A stretch of DNA of 28,717 nucleotides from Saccoglossus kowalevskii (Eukaryota; Hemichordata; Enteropneusta; Harrimaniidae): assembly GCF_000003605.2 (NCBI RefSeq), contig NW_003155746.1:212412-241128 (forward strand). The letters run 5' to 3'. Each line of letters begins with the position of its first letter. Position 1 is the stretch's first letter. This document shows, in pieces, positions 1 to 12,100 of this stretch. The position numbers and the translations under genes were made by a program. The notes beneath the pieces were generated by a model, which saw only the letters and a list, made by a program, of their open reading frames with translations, had not been told where the DNA came from and did no database searches.

Positions 1-768
1 AATATTGGTTGTTTTCAACGCATGTAAAAAAAAATAGGCTGTTATTTACACTTCTTGGTAAACGCAATTTATACTCCAGAGGGCAGCAGACATTGGAGAA
101 TCTTATTTCAGCGCCCTCTATCAATAGAATATTAAATTGAACTGCGAGTGAGTCCGACGTGTAGGAATGTTTACGGCAACAATCAGTGACGAATTATAAT
201 TAAATATAGCAATTGGAATTTTAATTATAAATTTTTGCTTGCCAATTGATATCATTTCTACTCTATTTCGTAATGTACCAACATAAATTACTGTCACTTC
301 ATTTTTTAAATTAAGTCTATGTTGCTATGGTTCCAGGTGTCACTCTAAACCTACGCTTTCAAAAGTAATTTGAACTATTTTAAACGAAACCTTTGTTAAA
401 TTGTCTCCCATGGTGCATCTCATTTTGGAGACAAATAGATTGGCTAGTTTCCGGATCAATCTGATTAAAACTTAATGTACTGTACGGGTTATATTTTATT
501 TTTTTATATATTTATTTTACTTCAATATTTTCTGTTAATTATTTTGTTTTTTATGTTTTTTATTACATACTTGTGATTCAGTATTTTTTTAACTATCACC
601 TTGTGGGCTTTCGCGATTACCAAAAATAATAAATTAAAATCAAATGAAGTAAAAACAAATGTATAATAAAAATTAATTATTAAACACAAATTTTAAAAAA
701 GAAAAGCCCAAACTACGATTTTATTATAATCAGATTGGTTTCCAGGTTTGTTGTCATTATGTTTACAA
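1..768. other. AT-rich spacer, no gene seen
   Basis: I see no open frame with protein-like composition, no convincing splice-site pair and no RNA gene. The sequence is A/T-rich with short homopolymer runs. Confidence 0.6.
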
Positions 769-1165
769 TGGAGGCACCCTATATTCCTAGAAAAATTATG
801 AAATTGTAAATCAAATTGTAAAGGAGACACCCTTTCTTCATTGAAATGCTAAAAATTTAAAACTAAATTGAAGAGGTACTCTATCTTGAAAATGCTGAAA
901 TTATGAAACAAATTGGAAAGGAAGCACCTTATATTCCCTGTAAAAGGCTGAAATTATAAATCAATTGGGAAAGGAGACCCTATCTTCATGGGAAAATTGT
1001 CGACCAAATTGAAGAGGCACCCTATCTTCCTCAAAATATGCTGAAATTGTTGACCAAATTAAAAAGAAGCCACCCTGTTTTTCTTGAAAAATGCTGAAAG
1101 TGTGAACTAAATTGTAAAGAATGCACCTTATGTTCCATATAAAAGGCTGAAATTGCAAATTGCAA
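769..1165. repeat. Decayed tandem repeat, about 8 units of 43-54 bases
   Basis: About eight degenerate units follow one another. Each starts near GGAGGCACCCTAT or GGAAGCACCTTAT, continues through TTCC..AAAATGCTGAAATT, and ends near GACCAAATTGAAGA or AAATTGTAAA. Units vary in length from indels, so this is an old array. The 65-codon minus-strand open frame over it is a by-product of the repeat, not a gene. Confidence 0.75.
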
Positions 1166-2330
1166 ACCTACTTGAAAATTTAAACAATGAATAAATAACC
1201 ATATTAAACAGTCTGGACCAGAAGACGGGCAGTAGGAGAAAGAAAGTTTTTATTGCTCTGGTGGGTCACCTGCTATCAAAACTGGATAATACAAATACAC
1301 ATACAATGGAATGAAAATCTTGAATTTCATCTCATATTTTGTTGTTGAAATATAAAAAAAAAAAACCAACACATTTAATAGTTGTTGAAAGTGATATATA
1401 GGAATATGAAGATATTCTAAAAATTTCAATATCAGACCAACCAACATAAAAAAACACATTAGACATGACATTTCAAGACACAAATAAGTAGACAATAAAA
1501 TAAGATATGTACTCAGTTCGAAGAAAATTTACTTACAACACAGCATGTTTTATCTGTTTTAGAACATTTTACCATAATTCCTAAGGCAATGATGTATCTA
1601 AAATTTTGTTTGAAAAAAATAAACATGACAGTATCTTGAAAGTAATTCGTTGATGTGAAAATGTATTAGAAAATTGACATTATTGTCAGTGAGTTTTCAT
1701 TAGTCTATGGAAACCGTTACAAAAATGTCACTCTGTGCATATTATTGATTTTTCTCAAAAAATAGATTGACAATAAACAAGAAAATTCACAAATTGTTGA
1801 ATAATACTAAAATATTGTCACTGAAATATGCGCTAAAATACGTAAAATTCTAATCGTAAGAAACATAAATCAATATAATAATAAAATACAATATTTCCAT
1901 GTTTATACAGAAAAAGAAATTAAAGTCATACATTATTAGAACACATTAATCAACAGTATATCATTAATTAATTTATGCTCAATAATTAAATGGATCATAT
2001 TTATTTTAAAATTAATATTTTACAGACAGAATATGATATGATTTTTATAACAAACAATGTGATGAACTTATAATATAAAAATAATGTGATTGAAAACTGA
2101 ACTATATTGTGTGGAAGGTCACGACAATGTATGGTGGTGAAAAGGTCTGTGTCTAGATGGTGTGCTGGCGTATGAATGCATAAAGAATTGAGAGCATTGA
2201 GAACACAAACAATATGTATATGCCGTTCTTCTCATTGCAAAGTCGATATACCTTGCTAAAGAATAGTCAAGAATGTGTTATCGTCAACACAACTAACAAA
2301 CTAAACATGTTCAGTTATACCATCTTAATA
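1166..2330. other. AT-rich spacer, no gene seen
   Basis: Only short chance open frames occur (for example 1250-1495 minus and 2214-2417 plus). They have low-complexity composition and no matching splice context. Confidence 0.55.
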
Positions 2331-2332
2331 AA

Positions 2333-2702
2333 TTGTAAACAAACAGACAAATTTTACATCATGAAATGGAGGATTCAAACTCATGATCACGACAAATGCC
2401 ACAACACTGCAGTTTGAAATGACGTATAGTGAGCATCGCCCTCAGCGACTAGATGGCAATGCACAAGTTGTATCTTGAACATCACAAACAACATATATAC
2501 AGTAGTTATGTCGTCACGGTTCAAATGAACTTTACTTATTTACGATTGATCTCAAGTCACGTATATCTGTCCACCATGCAGAAACGACATGTACCACTGA
2601 GTTGAGTTAATAAATTATACATGAAAACAAACAGACAAATATTACAACATGAAAGTCATGATTTGATTTAACAATCACGGCAATCACCTCACCACTACAG
2701 AT
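2333..2702. repeat. Diverged direct repeat pair (2333-2415 and 2616-2702)
   Basis: The two segments share AAACAAACAGACAAATNTTACANCATGAAA followed by ATGAT..CACG.CAA and CAC.ACTRCAG in the same order. They are about 287 bases apart and each is about 80 bases long, with many substitutions. They may be two fragments of one old dispersed element or a local duplication. Confidence 0.6.
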
Positions 2703-3126
2703 ATAAGCTGATTTATATTTCAGGGAATAAGGAGAAAATTGCAATATGCAATATCAAAGATGATCATTTGGAATCTATATTTTACCCTTTTCCTGTGATT
2801 TTCACAATTTGCAGCGTTAAAATTAATTTACACAGAATTCTGAACTCTGTAAGGACACATAAGTTACTTTAAATATGTAAGCCTTTCTTAGATAAAAACT
2901 TAGAATATATACAGGTTGTAATAATTATTACTAGTAACCATGGTAACAAACATTTCCCTACCAAAATGTTGCTACCACTTTTTTAAGCATTTTCTTAAAA
3001 TTTATTGTTAATTCGTTTGGATCAAATTAACATAAGCGATCTGTCAAGTATGCTTTTGTTACTGCACAAAGTTTACTGACGATCAATTTAAAGAGTAAAT
3101 TGTTTCAGTCATAGTCATAGACCAAC
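2703..3126. other. AT-rich spacer, no gene seen
   Basis: No coding, RNA or clear repeat structure was recognised. Confidence 0.5.
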
Positions 3127-3158
3127 CTTAATTATAGCTGGAGAGAGCTTTACTTGAT

Positions 3159-3450
3159 ATGGCAGCAAATATAAGATCAAATTTGAAAGAAAATGAGGTC
3201 GTTAGCTGTGTCAACGGCAAAATCACAGGGAGTGAACATGCAACATTTGACAAAGATAATGACACTGAGTTATACGTTAGTGAACGAACCAAAAAAAAAG
3301 TTGATAGCGCAGGGAAGAAGTTGGAAAAAAGACAGTTTTGAAAGTTTAACTTTAAAATTAACTCCTTCCCTAACACAGTATAGATGTGTCAAAAATGTAA
3401 AGATGAAAATGAATGTTGAATTTTATTTTGAAATGAGGGCCACTGACTAG
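3159..3450 (+). pseudogene. Possible frame-broken ORF of a polyadenylated insertion
   Basis: An ATG at 3159 opens a 60-codon hydrophilic frame (starts MAANIRSNLKEN, stop at 3341). An overlapping frame in another register runs on to 3450 (ends EFYFEMRATD). Both have fairly normal amino-acid composition, so the two could be one sequence broken by an indel. An AATAAA at 3609-3614 and an A-rich stretch to about 3635 follow, as in a processed pseudogene or a LINE/SINE tail. I do not recognise the protein. It could equally be chance open frames near an A-rich repeat tail. Confidence 0.3.
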
Positions 3451-3608
3451 CTATTTAGATGCCTAATGTCCAGAATGATTTCCTATATTGAGATTCTTGT
3501 ACTTAGTGTTTTGTTAGGGTGTTAGTGAAAGTTTAATTGTTGATGTGACTTAATATGCTTTTCTCAACTCTCAATTTTTGTCTTGTTTTGTAACTTTATT
3601 GTAAGCAA

Positions 3609-3635
3609 AATAAAAAAAACAAAAAAAACAAAAAC
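3609..3635 (+). promoter_or_regulatory. AATAAA and A-rich tail
   Basis: AATAAA at 3609-3614 is followed directly by A8-C-A8-C-A5. A hexamer running straight into an A-rich tract suggests an integrated poly(A) tail rather than a working genomic cleavage site. Confidence 0.4.
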
Positions 3636-3639
3636 ATAA

Positions 3640-4594
3640 TTTCATTCAATGAGTTCTGATCCTGATCCAAAGTGTAAATAAAATGATTGTAAATTGTTTA
3701 CTTACAATAAACCCACTCATCCTTCTGAATATATCATGATCTTTCCAGCCAAAAATTGTGTTAATATTTTCTGTCCAAGACATTGTTGAAAAATATTGCA
3801 CATTTTTAAGTATTTTTCTATACTTTTTCGTTGATATTTAAACCAAATGGACAATAATTTCCAATTAAATAAACATGCAGCTTTATTTTATGAATGTTGA
3901 ATTTGAAAAGTTACATTGATGTTGTGACAATGTTTTTTGCAGATCAGCTAATTCACAGAACTATGACTTGAAACATTCTTGCATTTATTAATATTCATAT
4001 TTTGAATTCTTGATGAATATGCTCTTTCAATGAAAAGCATACTGTTTTTTTTATTATAAGTTAATATAATTATTATATCTCAGTCTGGAAACTTTACTCG
4101 TAAATCATTTACAGAATATAGCTGCTTTTCATTGTATAATTGACACAAAAATACCTGACTTACTTTCCGGTATGAATGGTAACATTCAGCCCAATTTAAA
4201 ATAAATACATAAGACGTAGACATTTTATTTTAAGGCGAGTGAATGATCATGATCGTTCACACAAAATTTTGCACAGGTTCGCTAAAATAAAATTTCACAT
4301 CTTTGCGTATTTATACACGTGGCATGACGACCCCTGCCCTTTAATACTGTAAACCAAATTATTTTTATAAGCGTCAAATTTTCGCCAATTTTGGGTGTCA
4401 GGGACGACTGCTGAATTTTCCAGTAAATGTACCAGTAGGCTCATTAAAACAATAACCGATAGTCGTAGTGACTCAAACATTTCGTTGAGGTCAATAAGAC
4501 AGAGTCTCATACATTATATTTTGTAAATACTGGTGAATTATGTGTGTTACATACGATAGAATGGGGGAACGTTTGTTTTCTGTTTTAGAGACAG
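3640..4594. other. AT-rich spacer, no gene seen
   Basis: No gene is supported. A fragment near 4345-4390 (ACTGTAAACCAAATTATTTTTATAAGCG region) has the look of a decayed MITE end, but I found no partner terminus. Confidence 0.45.
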
Positions 4595-5038
4595 TTATGT
4601 GGATCCAATGTATAATGCATTATTTTTAAATGCTAAACTTTGAACAAATATCTTGTTCGTGTGGTATTGAATAATTTTAATAAAAATAAAAATAAAAAAT
4701 AAAAATAAATTTGTTTTACCACAGGGAGCCCAGGAACTATAAGAAACTATAATCAACTGTAGTACGCACTCCCTATGAGCGAGGGGGGGGGGTATCGGCT
4801 GGTATCCGTGTAAGAAATAGACAAGGGATGAAGGCTCCGGCGAGCTCATATTTTTTAAACTGGAAAAAACAGACGAACAGAATGAAAAATAAAATCTATA
4901 AAAAATACCAGGTTGAAGATTATTAGTTGCTCTTTCACAAAGCCTTACTAATATTTTACCTATATCTGCAGAATAAATCAAGAAAACTACACAAACGGTT
5001 TGCCCGAACGCACGGCACAGTTGGAGGCGTGGCCTGTT

Positions 5039-5124
5039 CAGCATTTTGTCAACAGCCAATCACAAGACTGGACCTCGATGTGGTTCGTAACCAGCCTTGT
5101 GATTGGTTGTTGACAAAATCCCTG
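5039..5124. repeat. Inverted repeat with two opposed CCAAT boxes
   Basis: The left arm 5039-5071 (ATTTTGTCAACAGCCAATCA core) and the right arm 5091-5124 (TGATTGGTTGTTGACAAAAT core) are reverse complements at about 30 of 33 positions, with a loop of about 19 bases. Each arm holds a CCAAT pentamer, pointing in opposite directions. A GGCGTGGCC motif lies just left, near 5026-5034. Such a structure could be a small foldback element or a symmetrical promoter element. No gene start is supported next to it. Confidence 0.75.
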
Positions 5125-6057
5125 TGGTTTTACCACATCATTTTTCGCTTTTCCCTGCGATGATCAAGAAGCAAAATCTTAGGGGGTCTACTTTTCACAA
5201 ACTGTTCCTTTAAAAACACACTAAGCCATAGATAGAAACCTACAAACCTTTTGCAAACTAAAGAGTGTTAAAAGTTATTATTATACATCTGTCACCATAA
5301 CGCCATAAGTTACAGCGTGCCATAATTTTGCGGTATTGCACTGGGTATTTTCATCCTACCATATTAGGAAATGTGAATTCTGATTACGCATGTAGCGTCT
5401 TCTAATAATAAAAACAAACATGGCAGCCCCCAGGGTTTGACCGGACTCCACACAAAGAAGTTCGCTAAATCTGTTCTAAACTTTTTTGATTTTTGCATTC
5501 CCAGGTTGTATCCTTGGAAGGGAAAGATGTATAATAATAAGGATATCATGAAGATACCTCAAAGTATGCACTCAGACAGTAAGACGTCGCATCAACCTCC
5601 ACTGTGCGTCATTCGATACTCGTCATTCGCTGTACTGTCTTCGTGCATACTTTTCGATATCCTCGTAATAATTTCATATTACGCACATAAGATACATACA
5701 ATAACTATAGAATTGTTTAAAACATGTTACTTTTTTTCACTCAAAAACATGTTTCTGTAGGCTAGAAACTTTTAAACCTATTTCCATTTGACATGAGTAA
5801 TCACAGCTATAAGTATATAATCTCTGTATATCGAACTTCACTTTGAATTCAGTGAAGTGGAACAATAACTTCACAAATACAGTACAGGCCAAGTGTAACT
5901 TAACACTTACCTAATTCTTAGCTTGACCAAAGCTAACTTAGGTTGCATTTAAAACTATTAAATGTCTGAATTGTGATGACTAGTCAGCCTAAGTCTCATA
6001 TTAGATAAATACTACAAGAAATAACAATTTTCTAAATACTTGGCAGGTTAAAACAAT
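5125..6057. other. Spacer downstream of the SNARE-like gene, no gene assigned
   Basis: A 107-codon plus-strand open frame (5437-5760) begins inside the stretch after ACATGGCAGCCCCCAGGG, but its protein has no motif I recognise and no splice context. The 3' UTR of the minus-strand SNARE-like gene should extend into the upper end of this interval. I found no canonical minus-strand AATAAA close to the stop codon. Confidence 0.4.
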
Positions 6058-6195
6058 TCATTCATCTTTTTTTTTCTTAGACTTCTTCTTGTCTTTTAAT
6101 TGTTTAGCCGTCAATGAAAGTCTCTGTGCGTGCATTGCTAATGTTATGGTTCTTTCTTCCGTGTCTTGAAGCTTCTCTCCTCGTTCAACGGTGCC
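6058..6195 (-). CDS. SNARE-like gene, last coding exon
   Basis: The acceptor is TTATTTTTCAG at 6196, and 45 codons plus TGA follow. The exon encodes GTVERGEKLQDTEERT and onward through the hydrophobic +1 to +8 layers, then KDKKKSKKKKDE. Phase 0 matches exon 2. The exon boundary falls three residues before the zero-layer Arg, splitting the SNARE motif. The basic tail could touch acidic lipids, as in juxtamembrane segments of VAMPs. Confidence 0.68.
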   Translation of the reverse strand, partial: GTVERGEKLQDTEERTITLAMHAQRLSLTAKQLKDKKKSKKKKDE

Positions 6196-9100
6196 CTGAA
6201 AAATAAATAAATAATAAATAAAAAATAAAAAAATTGATAATGTTGTAATTTATTAAAAGAATAACCTGTAGACTTGTTGAATTAGTCCCAGGCATTTCAA
6301 ATTTCATTATGTAGAGTTTTGAGCGTGAATATGCTTCTTCAAAGTCAAATTTGTCAGTAAATGACCCCTGGCCAGTTGCTCTGACCTCTCTGTTAAGTCT
6401 GTGACACACTCCCCCAGAGTTAGATTCAACAATTGTTTGGCATTCATTACCGTCCACTGACCACAAGGCTTGATCAACAACAACTATGCTACTGGTTATC
6501 TATCACTTATAAAAAGTGTCTTTAACATTTATTAAAACTATTTTTTGATGGGCAATATTGACAGGAAAATGTAATTTTCAGTATTGTTGTTTGACAGAGA
6601 TATTGATGGATTATGATATATGGTGAACTGAAAGTTTTTTTCTTATAGCTTTTATCTAAAGATTTGTTCCACCACGCAATGACTTGCTTTGATACGCTAG
6701 TACACTGGTTGATTTGGTACATACAATAACAAACACTGCACATGCATATTAGTGGTTTTAATTTTTTTATCTAACGAATAATGTTGTGTAATTTAAGATG
6801 CATATTCTACAGTATCGAACGACAATATTTGGAAAATATTTTTTTTTCATCCATATCAAGGGTTCTTCTAGAAAAAAACTGCAAGAGGGAGCACTGCAAT
6901 TCAGCGGTGCCACCAAGGTAAGGGGGCGCATGACCATGCCATGAGGGCACTGCGTCCTGTTCCCTTGTTTAAAAAAATTCCTGCATATTGCAACTATAAT
7001 ATTATTCAATAAAAAGTTAAATTAGCAACTAATTTAATTAAAACTCTCAATATTCATATTTTAATTATTGGCAATATTTATACAATTATTACACAATAGT
7101 CAATGCTATGTACATGTCATACACATCATGTAATATAATGAATGTAAGCCACGTCTTTAACGTCAACTACTCTCATAACAGTTAATTACACACACACAAT
7201 CAATAAATATAATTACACACAGGGAAAACAATTAAAATAATAATTAATAATAATAATAATAATTAAGTTCAAGTAAATTAGGTTATACTAGGATGTTGAT
7301 TACACCTATTATAAGCCAGTTTTTCTGAAACATTTTTTCACATTAATTAATAATTTTGCAACATATTTTGTCTTTTTTAATTATTTTATTTTTATTTTGC
7401 TTACTTTTTTTAATATATTGGCTTTTACTAAAAAACATAATTAAATGATTGGAGCTTTAATTGTTTTATAGCTACATAAGGTGGCATAGTTACACTGTGA
7501 GTTCTATTTTTTTAAACAGTCAATATTTATATTTTTAAAATTGTCAATATTCATATTTTAAAATTGGCAATATTTTACAACATAAGGGTATGTACTATTT
7601 TCATCATCCTTTGATAGAACTACCGAATTTCTTATGACCACAGAAACAATATACATTCTATACTGATTATCTTATCAATATCAACATTTTTTTACAAAGC
7701 AAAAAAAAAAAAATTTGAAAGAAATGTACATGACACGAATAAAAAACAACATTGGAGTAGAGTCATGTTGTTTATTTTCTTGAGGTTTCTAATCTGTGTA
7801 TTGCTGACCAGGGAGTTAACAAACCAGCATCAGAACATAGGCAATTAATTCAGCAAATAGACATAAAATGAAAAGGTTACGACTTGATGACTCAGCAAAT
7901 AACAACACATGTCATATTGAGACAACACTTTCAAAAATTTTAGTCAAAAAAATAATTTAAAAACTCATAGAAAATACAAAAGCAGTAGCGAAGAAAAACT
8001 ACTGGCAATGAACGCGAAATTAAAATAAAATTACTACCGTAAAATCTGTATTAGAAGCCGCATCCCTAATAGAAGTCGCACCCATTTTTTTTGAATAATT
8101 GAGAACCAAAAATTCATCATTTCTCATATGTGTAGATGCTCTATTAGAAGCCGCATCCCCTCTGTTGCATTGTACCATTTTAATAGAAGCCGCGGTTTCT
8201 AATACAGATTTTACAGTAAATTGAAAGTGTAGGACAAAGATAAAATTAATATGAACAACACCATCTAATGCAGACATTACCTGGCAAGGTAGAAGCATTA
8301 TACATATGCCTGCTCAGTGATCAAAAAATTTCATCCGGCCATTTTGCCACATTTCCATTTTTCTTTGGAATTCATTCATTGGCCATAATTAGCACTCTTA
8401 TTTCTATAAACAAACATTCAACTCAGAAAGGCAAAGTAATTTTAGCCAACAAACTTAAATCTAAAATTTATTATATATAAAACTTGTTGTACAACGATGT
8501 ATTGTTTTCATTTGTGGGCTGTATTTTCCAAAGCTAATCTGAATGCTGTGCGGGTTGCTTATAACAACGCTTTTCGCGCTATTTTTTTATGTCAGTCGTA
8601 ACTTGAGTATTTCTGAAACTCAAATTTTAAATGGTGTACCCACTTTTTTAAGTGTTCTGCGCAAGTCCAGAGCTGGCTTTTACACAAGATTGACTTCTAG
8701 TGAGAATTGTTTAATTGTGGCAGCCATGTCTACTGACATGTTGAGGGACAGCAACTACTGGAAAAGGGTCTTTTCTGATATTTATAAGGCGCCTTATTTC
8801 TAATGTCTGTTTTGCTGTTGTGTTTTTAGCAATTTTCAAGGCATTGTTATGAGCTGCATGGTTCTCGAAATAAAAACTATTATATTATTATTATATATGA
8901 ATATATATTGATAAATTCAAAAATGAGCTCCAACTTTCAATTATACATAGCCCATCAATCAATGTTAGACAAACATTCTGACAGGAAAAGCACTCAAAAT
9001 AGGGCTGTGCTGCTGCAATGTTTCCACACTCCAAGTAAGCAGAGGTGTCAGCCACACTATGGAATCAGTTTCTTGTTCGCAAACATTAGGGGTGACGTTA

Positions 9101-12100
9101 AACCTCCTCCTTACTTCCTATTAGTTAAAAAGGTGATGAGTCAATGAAGTTTGGATTAGAAGGGCCGCAGCTGGAATGGTCACTTAAGCTACATTCTCAC
9201 ACGTCTAAAAAACGCCGGTGTTGAAACTGTTTTTTTGTTGTGAAAATATTAGCCTATCAGCTGAATTGTCTGCTCGCGTTCTCACTTAGTAAAAACACTG
9301 GTGTTTTGCGCCCTCAATGAATCATATCACGGAAAGGTCAATAAACAAATGAAAGGTCAATTGACAAAATGGCATCCCCTCTGGTATATGCATTTGCTTT
9401 GTTTCTGTTTTTCAGTGTGTTTTTACGCTCGAGAAGAAGGCAATGACGATTGATTAATGGAGATTTCGAAGAGCAAGAAATTGCCAACGTATCAGGTCGA
9501 ACCAGACTAAGAAATGATCGGTTCATGTTCACGCTATTCGCGTGTATGAATAACGCAACAATAGACCTGGCAACCTGAGCAATTTGGACTCGACAGCGCG
9601 GAAATAACTGGTGGGAAGAAATAGTGTTACGAACATGGGATAACTGAGATTGGCTAGAAAATTCAACTTGTAACTTCTGAAGCCATCTTGTGTAATGTCT
9701 AGCAGAAATAAGTCGGCGATAGAGGGCTTTTGGCCATCATATTGTGTTCACACGGCACATTCCATTGTGCAAGAGCGGGTGTGACAACAGCAAAACTGTC
9801 AAAAACGTCAGCGCCACAACGGCATATTCTGTTCACACACACATTTTAACAACTTTCTCAAATAAAAGGCGTTCTGACAACGACTTATTTCGTCTAATGA
9901 GAAAACCACTATATTGTCTTACAAACAATGGTCACATAAATATGTGAAAAAAATAGTTTGTTTAAAACAACGTTTGAAGAACCAAAATAAATATTAAAAT
10001 TTCTTGTCACCTTGCACAACCTGTTGCGCATGTGCAACATTTGTGTTGATAAACATTGATTTGTTTATATGAGACCCATATATCGCACAAACATGGCACG
10101 ATGACCACTCCCCATTAATTGATATTTCAGTCCCCTCTTCCCTTCTCTTTAATTCATTCGTTTCAAGGTAATTCACACGAGAACACAATCAAATTTGGCA
10201 TACTAAGTGCCTCATCTCTTCTCTTGCCTAAATCTACCCCACTTTTTCAAATGATACATCCCTTAGCATCTTTAATTAAAAGCTGGCAATGTAATATTTA
10301 CCTTGTACGCCTGAGAAGTAGCTTCAGCTGCAGACACTGTGTCTGGGTCACAATTTGCGGATCCACTGGTAACGTCTTCTTCATTTAAACTGGACTTTAC
10401 TGAAATAGAACAATTGAGTAAATAGTGTTAATTCATTAGGTAGTGTGTTCTTCAGCCATTGTCACCTATGGATATTCTATTGATGGTTTTGAGCCATATA
10501 TCATCTATGGGAATTCTATTGGTGGTCTTGAGCCACTGTCACCTATGGGAATTCTATTGGTGTTCTTAATCCACTGTTGTCTATTGGAATTCTATTGATA
10601 GTCTTGAGCCACTGTTACCTAAGGGAGTTCTATTGGTAGGCTTGAGCCACTGTCACATATGGGAATTCAATTGATAGTCTTGAGCCACTGTTACCTATGG
10701 TAATTCTATTGGTAGTCTTGAGCCACTGTTACCTATGGGAATTCTATTGGTAGGCTTGAGCCACTGTCACATATGGGAATTCTATAGGCAGTCATGAGCC
10801 ACTGTTACCTATGGTAATTCTATTGGTAGTCTTGAGCCACTGTCACATATGGGAATTCTATAGCTAGTCGTAGTCTTGAGCCACTGTTACCTATGGGAAT
10901 TCTATTGGTAGTCTTCAGCCACTGTTACCTATGGGAATTCTATTAGTAGACTTGAACCACTGTCACCTATGGGAATTCTATTGGTTGTCTTGAGCCACTG
11001 TAAGCTATGAGAATTCTATTAGTAGTCTTGAGCCACTGTCACCTATGGGAATTCTATTGGTAGTCTTGAGCCACTGTTGCCTATGGGAATTCTATTGGTT
11101 GTCTTGAGCCACTGTAAGCTATGAGAATTCTATTCGTAGTCTTGAGCCACTGTCACCTATGGGAATTCTATTGGTGGTTTTGAGCCACTGTCACCTACAT
11201 GCATGGAAAACTAACCAGACTATTAAACTCACTACAAATTTACTTTATTATTTAAAATTTAAAAGTGAAAAACTACCCAGATTCATGGCGTTCCACAATT
11301 ACATGATGCAACTCCCAGGGATTGAAAGCCTCCCCTTTAACATACTTGTATATTATATTATATTATATTATATTATATTATATTATATTATATTATATTA
11401 TATTATATTATATTATATTATATTATATTATATTATATTATATTATATTATATTATATTATAGTATATTATAGTATAGTATAGTATAGTATAGTATAGTA
11501 TATTATAGTATAGTATAGCAATATGTAAATTAGCTGATCAATATGTTAAGTTTGTAGCAAAAATCAGAATGTAGAATTTCAAGTGTGGTATTGCAGTTTG
11601 TTTTCATTAAAATTCATAGTAGGGCTAGAGGGAGGAGGGTCAATTCATAAATGAGGGGTAATTCCAATTCTCTAAGTAACCAGAAAATGATTGAAGTAGC
11701 TGGTTACCAGCGTTTAATTTAATAACAAGCCTGATTACTGGTATGTCAGTATTTAGTTTCAGTTTAGTTACTTGCACAACTTTTATAACATCCAACCCAC
11801 CCCTACAGTAAAATGGTTCATCTTTCTCTTTCTTTAAATAAATAAATGGATGTTTGTTTCATTACCACTACATGTGTGAGTGAAATGGCAGTGACACAAG
11901 AGTAAAAGCATTGTAATTTATATATATTGCCCCCCCCCCCCCGAAAATAGAAACACGACTTTGCACAGTGAATACAGAAGCACTGGATGTGATAAACAAT
12001 GTCCATGTGATTTATAAACTTTATATTATGTGAAGCTAAATATACACAATTTTGTTTTCAACAATGCACACATGTAAATAAAAATTGGCCGCCTACTCCC

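Noticed and set aside
4595-5059. 154-codon minus-strand open frame (MAVDKMLNRPRLQLCRAF...)
   Set aside because: It is the second longest frame, but its C-terminal third is low-complexity (FLFFIFIFIKII from an A-rich repeat), it includes one arm of the hairpin at 5039-5071, and no family motif or splice context supports it.
5437-5760. 107-codon plus-strand open frame (MTGLHTKKFAKSVLNFFDFC...)
   Set aside because: No recognisable domain, a non-ATG start, and no splice sites or promoter. It remains possible but unsupported.
8020-8298. 92-codon minus-strand open frame with repeated RDAASN-like words
   Set aside because: The repeats come from the TAGAAGCCGC motifs and inverted ends of the MITE at 8035-8218.
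10450-11197. CRISPR-like regular repeat
   Set aside because: The units are contiguous with no unique spacers and the DNA is eukaryotic; it is a minisatellite.
11159-11473. 104-codon plus-strand open frame ending in YIILYYIILYY repeats
   Set aside because: It reads through the TATTA microsatellite and has no meaning as protein.
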